In this document: one piece after another, positions 5,836 through 8,668 of the stretch
Numbering within the stretch: position 1 is the first letter of the stretch
Layout: each line of letters starts with the position of its first letter
The notes under the pieces: generated by a model
Database searches by the model: none
What the model saw: the letters and a program-made list of their open reading frames with translations, nothing else
What the model was told of the DNA's origin: nothing
Assembly (NCBI GenBank): GCA_023249695.1
Contig: JAHFCD010000064.1
Location: forward strand, 1-8,668
DNA length: 8,668 bases
Origin: Elusimicrobiota bacterium
GTDB lineage: Bacteria; Elusimicrobiota; Elusimicrobia; UBA1565; UBA9628
Direction of reading: 5' to 3'
Made by a program: the position numbers and the translations under genes

Positions 5836-7007
5836 AGCGTGCCCGCCGCGCCGTCGGCCCTGGCCATCCGCCGGTACACGCACAGCATCTTTTGTGAGAT
5901 AGCGTCCCACGAAAATTCCCGTTTCATCCAGTTCCTCCCGCGCGCTCCCATATCCGCCAGGTCCCGGCCGCGAAGGGCAAGAATCGCCTTCTTTAAGCTC
6001 TCGGGATCGTTCTCCACCCATAGCCCGCATTGACGCTCCACGAGTTCCGCCCAGGGGGTTCCATGGCTGGCGACGACGGGAACGCCGTGCGCCAAGGCCT
6101 CCACCACGACCATCCCGAAATTTTCGGTAAATGAAGGCACCACGCAGGCGTCAGCGCTCATGAAAACTTTCATTTTCGCCTCGCCGTCGACGTGGCCCAG
6201 AAAGGAGACCTGCCGCTCCAGCCCGAGGTCGCGCGCCAATTGCCGGAGGCCGCGCGCATAGGCCTCGTCTCCGGTACCGCAGACGGCCAAGGAGATCGCG
6301 GCATCATTCAATTCCTTGAGCGCCTTGAACAGATTCTCGATCCCCTTTTTGGGGTGAAGCCGGCCGATAAACAGCAGCCGCAGCGCCCCCCCCGGCAGCC
6401 ACGCCCGTTCGAGCAGGGACTCCGGAAATTCCACGCCATGCGGAATCCGCTCGACGGTCGCCTTGGTGATTCGCGCGCTGCTTTCTTCCGCCTCTTCAAG
6501 GGAGGTGACGTGAAGAACGCAGGCCCCAGGCGCGATCAATGCATTACAAACCCGTTCCCAAACAGCTTTGGCCGCCGGTCTCGTCGCTCCTTCCCATCGC
6601 TGCAGCGCCCCCAGAGGCGACCATACCACCTGCTTCCCCAGCAGACGCGCGAAAAGCAAGGTCGGAATCGTCGGCGAGGAGTACACCGCGGTCAGCTGTA
6701 TCACGTCGGCCCATCGAATCATCACCCACAATCGCAGAATCAATTCGGGTGAGAAGCTGGCCCCCCACCTTCGCCGGCAAAAGTAAACCTCGTAGCCCGG
6801 GGGATAGCGCATCGGAAAACCCTTCACCGGCACGGAATCGGACAGCTCCGGGCCGGCGGAATCGGTCGTCAACACCCGCAGGTTTACGCCTGGGATCATG
6901 GCCAGCGCGTTGCACAGGCCGTAGATCGAATACACCGGTCCGCCCCAATAAATGGCGGGAAAATAAGAAGGCGCGACGAGCAGTATCCGCAGCGGGGCGC
7001 TACGCAC
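5832..7007 (-). CDS. GT4-family glycosyltransferase
   Basis: A complete 391-residue GT-B retaining glycosyltransferase. The N-terminal acceptor domain opens with RILLVAPSYFPAIYWGGPV (7-25), including the GG loop near the active site. The C-terminal donor domain opens with LRLLFIGRLHPKKGIENL (209-226). It then has VCGTGDE (242-248), VSFLGHVD (267-274) and the EX7E pair in PSFTENFGMVVVEALAHGVP (E295 and E303), which binds the nucleotide sugar. It should add one sugar to the growing lipid-linked oligosaccharide at the cytoplasmic membrane face; the donor is not predictable. GTG at 7007 has GAGG at 7013-7016 with a 5-base spacer and overlaps the stop of the polymerase gene by 8 bp. Its stop overlaps the methyltransferase start as GTGA. 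A run of eight G covers codons 205-207, at the junction between domains. Confidence 0.94.
   Translation of the reverse strand: MRSAPLRILLVAPSYFPAIYWGGPVYSIYGLCNALAMIPGVNLRVLTTDSAGPELSDSVPVKGFPMRYPPGYEVYFCRRRWGASFSPELILRLWVMIRWADVIQLTAVYSSPTIPTLLFARLLGKQVVWSPLGALQRWEGATRPAAKAVWERVCNALIAPGACVLHVTSLEEAEESSARITKATVERIPHGVEFPESLLERAWLPGGALRLLFIGRLHPKKGIENLFKALKELNDAAISLAVCGTGDEAYARGLRQLARDLGLERQVSFLGHVDGEAKMKVFMSADACVVPSFTENFGMVVVEALAHGVPVVASHGTPWAELVERQCGLWVENDPESLKKAILALRGRDLADMGARGRNWMKREFSWDAISQKMLCVYRRMARADGAAGTL
6386..6393 (-). repeat. G8 homopolymer in the GT4 gene
   Basis: Eight consecutive G on the coding strand cover codons 205-208 (Pro-Gly-Gly-Ala), in the non-conserved link just before the donor-binding domain. 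A length change would remove the EX7E motif. Confidence 0.9.
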
Positions 7008-8430
7008 TCTTGCCTCGCAGGGTGGCGATGAAGAATTTTCGATAGAGGACGGTGAAAATGACGACCGAGAGAAAGGATTGGATCAGCGCCAATGAGATAT
7101 TGATGAAATCGGCCTCGAGATTGATCATCACCATGATGTTCGCGATGCTGGCGAGCATGGGGATGGAGAGAATCTTCGTGTCGACGCTCCAGCGTTCTAG
7201 GCCCGCGCAGAAAAATCCCAGAAGCAGGGCCATGCCGATCACTCCGAAATACCCGAAGTTGGCGAAAGCCTCGGGAAGGAGGCCCCACCCGATCGTCGTG
7301 AGGGCGGCGGATTCACGGGTTTGGACCCCGTAGCGGATGTTCAACAACGTCAAACCAACCTGGCTGTCGGGCTTTTCGGGATTGATGAATCGAGGCACGA
7401 GAATCGAGGGCAGAAGCGCGTACGTCTCGCCGTTCAAATAATCGATATCCGTGGGCGTCATGCGCTGGGCCATCAGAAGCAAACGCATCAAGGACGCCCG
7501 ATCCAGGAGATTCTGTCCGGTTTCACCGGTTACGATCGCGTTCAAGCCGGTTTCGAACCACTCCGCGGTGAATCCGGGCAAATCGAGGACGGACACCGAC
7601 TCGCCGGCGTAGGATTGAGACCAATACTTATTGCGCATTTCGCTCTTGCCCGCGTGAAGAACCCAGACCAAGGCCAGAATCGCCGCCACCGACGCCCAGG
7701 GAACGCGTTTGGTGACGCTGATGTAGCCGAACGCCGCCGCCAATCCAAACAGCATGCCGCTGACCAGAAAGAGGGAGCTCCAGGACATCACGATGATCAG
7801 TCCCATGCCCGCCACGGCCGCGACCCAGGAGTCGTCGCGAAGAAAGCCTTGGGCGCGAGAGACGCCGGCCAAGAAGAACGAGACCGTGACGAGGGTGAGC
7901 ACGACCGAGCGCAAAAGCCCGAAGAAAGACCCGAACCAGCTGACCCAGCCCGTGATGATGCCCGCGTGGAATAGCACCCCCGCGAATATGCCGACTAAAA
8001 TGAGGCGGATGACTCCGGCCTGGTCCGCGGGGTCGGAGATCGACGCATTGACGCCCCGCGTCCTGCGCACGACCAAACGCCAAGCGGCCGTCGCCACGAG
8101 CAGAAAAAGCATGACCGTCATGGCGGACCGGTGGATTTCCGACAGGTCGTATGCACGCATGCTCCGATCCAGGCTGAGAACCGGCCAAGCGAAATAAGGG
8201 ATATAAGCCAGGCACACCGCGGGGAAAATAGGAATTCCAGAGGTTCCCAGGCGAATCCACAACACGGCTGGAAGGATCGCGGCGCACAGGATCAGCGTGT
8301 AGTCCCAAAACTGATCGAGGGATTCGCTCTGAATCCAGCCGAGCAAAAGTAAAAAGACGACTATCGCGAAGAAGCTTCGCATCGTCAGGCCGGAGGACGG
8401 CCGCTTCGTGTTCAGAGGGCCGATATTCAT
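7000..8430 (-). CDS. Wzy-like oligosaccharide repeat-unit polymerase (multi-pass membrane protein)
   Basis: A 476-residue inner-membrane protein with about 11-12 hydrophobic segments and one large polar loop. Seven or eight segments come first (for example near residues 18-33, 45-60, 65-85, 105-120, 140-160, 165-190, 203-235 and 246-260). A loop of roughly 130 residues follows (about 262-392), then three or four more segments. The loop contains YALLPSILVPRFINPEKP (337-354), a PRxxxPxKP pattern that I associate with bacterial repeat-unit polymerases; EAFANFGYFGVIG follows before the next segment. Such proteins join lipid-linked repeat units on the periplasmic side. Wzy proteins share little sequence, so the call rests on topology, the loop pattern and context; a WaaL-type ligase is the main alternative. 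ATG at 8430 is preferred over GTG at 8439: it forms an ATGA overlap with the upstream stop and has AAGAAGG 10 bases before it. Confidence 0.72.
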   Translation of the reverse strand: MNIGPLNTKRPSSGLTMRSFFAIVVFLLLLGWIQSESLDQFWDYTLILCAAILPAVLWIRLGTSGIPIFPAVCLAYIPYFAWPVLSLDRSMRAYDLSEIHRSAMTVMLFLLVATAAWRLVVRRTRGVNASISDPADQAGVIRLILVGIFAGVLFHAGIITGWVSWFGSFFGLLRSVVLTLVTVSFFLAGVSRAQGFLRDDSWVAAVAGMGLIIVMSWSSLFLVSGMLFGLAAAFGYISVTKRVPWASVAAILALVWVLHAGKSEMRNKYWSQSYAGESVSVLDLPGFTAEWFETGLNAIVTGETGQNLLDRASLMRLLLMAQRMTPTDIDYLNGETYALLPSILVPRFINPEKPDSQVGLTLLNIRYGVQTRESAALTTIGWGLLPEAFANFGYFGVIGMALLLGFFCAGLERWSVDTKILSIPMLASIANIMVMINLEADFINISLALIQSFLSVVIFTVLYRKFFIATLRGKSA

Positions 8431-8668
8431 GAGAGACACACCTTCTTAAGGCAATCCATTAAACGGGACTCGGTATGGGCGATCTCAAACTGGCTCGCTC
8501 TGCGCGCCGCCGCGCGTCCCATATCCGCCCTCTTCCCGCGATCGTCGGCCAGCTTCGCGATGGCGCGCATCATCGCGGGGAAGTCGTCGCGCGAAAATAT
8601 CCGTCCGCACGATTCGTCGATCATGTCGCCCGCGCAGCCGACCCGATCGCTGACGACGGCGGGACGGC
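8427..8668 (-). CDS. GT4-family glycosyltransferase, C-terminal part (gene begins beyond right edge)
   Basis: Only the last 79 codons and the stop lie in the window; the gene enters from beyond base 8668. The frame reads RPAVVSDRVGCAGDMIDES, continuing to CGRIF and DDFPAMMRAIAKLADD. This is the standard GT4 C-terminal pattern: the region after the second EX7E glutamate (PVVxSDxVGxxxxxV), then the glycine-containing GxxF loop and the closing helices. The catalytic EX7E itself lies outside. The donor sugar is unknown. Its stop overlaps the start of the polymerase gene as ATGA, which makes it the first visible cistron of the coupled operon. The ATG at 8624 is internal and is not a true start. 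Confidence 0.87.
   Translation of the reverse strand, partial: RPAVVSDRVGCAGDMIDESCGRIFSRDDFPAMMRAIAKLADDRGKRADMGRAAARRASQFEIAHTESRLMDCLKKVCLS

Noticed and set aside
5836..6030. Upstream extension of the methyltransferase gene to 6030
   Set aside because: The 65 added codons lie in the GT4 gene, and the GTGA overlap at 5832-5835 matches the domain start.
7321..7974. 217-codon plus-strand frame inside the polymerase gene
   Set aside because: Highly charged Gln/Arg/Asp/His-rich translation, as expected from the reverse of membrane-segment codons; no motif.
1..8668. CRISPR arrays, tRNA/rRNA genes, insertion sequences, defence or phage modules
   Set aside because: No regularly spaced repeats, RNA-gene landmarks, transposase motifs or phage proteins were seen, and nearly every base is taken by glycan genes.

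Overview
This window is the interior of a surface-polysaccharide biosynthesis locus (O-antigen, capsule or exopolysaccharide type) from a moderately high-GC bacterium that starts many genes with GTG. A Gram-negative organism is likely: a Wzy-like polymerase sits beside a membrane-anchored DUF218/YdcF-like protein, and the glycosyltransferases are of types I associate with proteobacterial loci. The sequence alone does not settle the phylum. I see no tRNA, rRNA, CRISPR array, insertion sequence or phage gene, and there is no non-coding stretch above about 55 bases.

Layout, read in the direction of transcription (minus strand, right to left). (1) The C-terminal end of a GT4 glycosyltransferase, cut by the right edge. 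(2) A multi-spanning Wzy-like repeat-unit polymerase. (3) A complete GT4 glycosyltransferase. (4) A small SAM methyltransferase. (5) A GT2 glycosyltransferase with a DADER motif. (6) A membrane-anchored DUF218/YdcF-like protein. These six are joined by overlaps (ATGA, 8 bp, GTGA, ATGA, 20 bp), so they almost certainly form one translationally coupled operon. A 54-bp gap follows, then (7) a second SAM methyltransferase. Next comes the only plus-strand gene, (8) a small GNAT acetyltransferase. It converges on gene 7 with a 12-bp gap, and its start overlaps the start of the next gene divergently. (9) A DegT/DnrJ/EryC1/StrS sugar aminotransferase, (10) a GT11-like (alpha-1,2-fucosyltransferase superfamily) protein and (11) the N-terminal part of another glycosyltransferase, cut by the left edge, complete the minus-strand set.

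How the genes probably work together (inference): the aminotransferase makes an amino sugar nucleotide from a keto-sugar nucleotide supplied from outside the window. The adjacent GNAT protein may N-acylate it, in the style of WecE/WecD. The five glycosyltransferases assemble a lipid-linked oligosaccharide that one or both methyltransferases may decorate, and the Wzy-like protein polymerises it after export. No sugar dehydratase, initiating phosphoglycosyltransferase, flippase or chain-length regulator is visible, so the locus must extend beyond one or both edges.

I found no clear sign of a wholly new system. The points most worth a second look are: the reversed GNAT gene with a probable TTG start overlapping the aminotransferase start; three separate runs of eight G, each in the coding strand of a different gene; and altered signature motifs in the GT11-like protein and in one methyltransferase.
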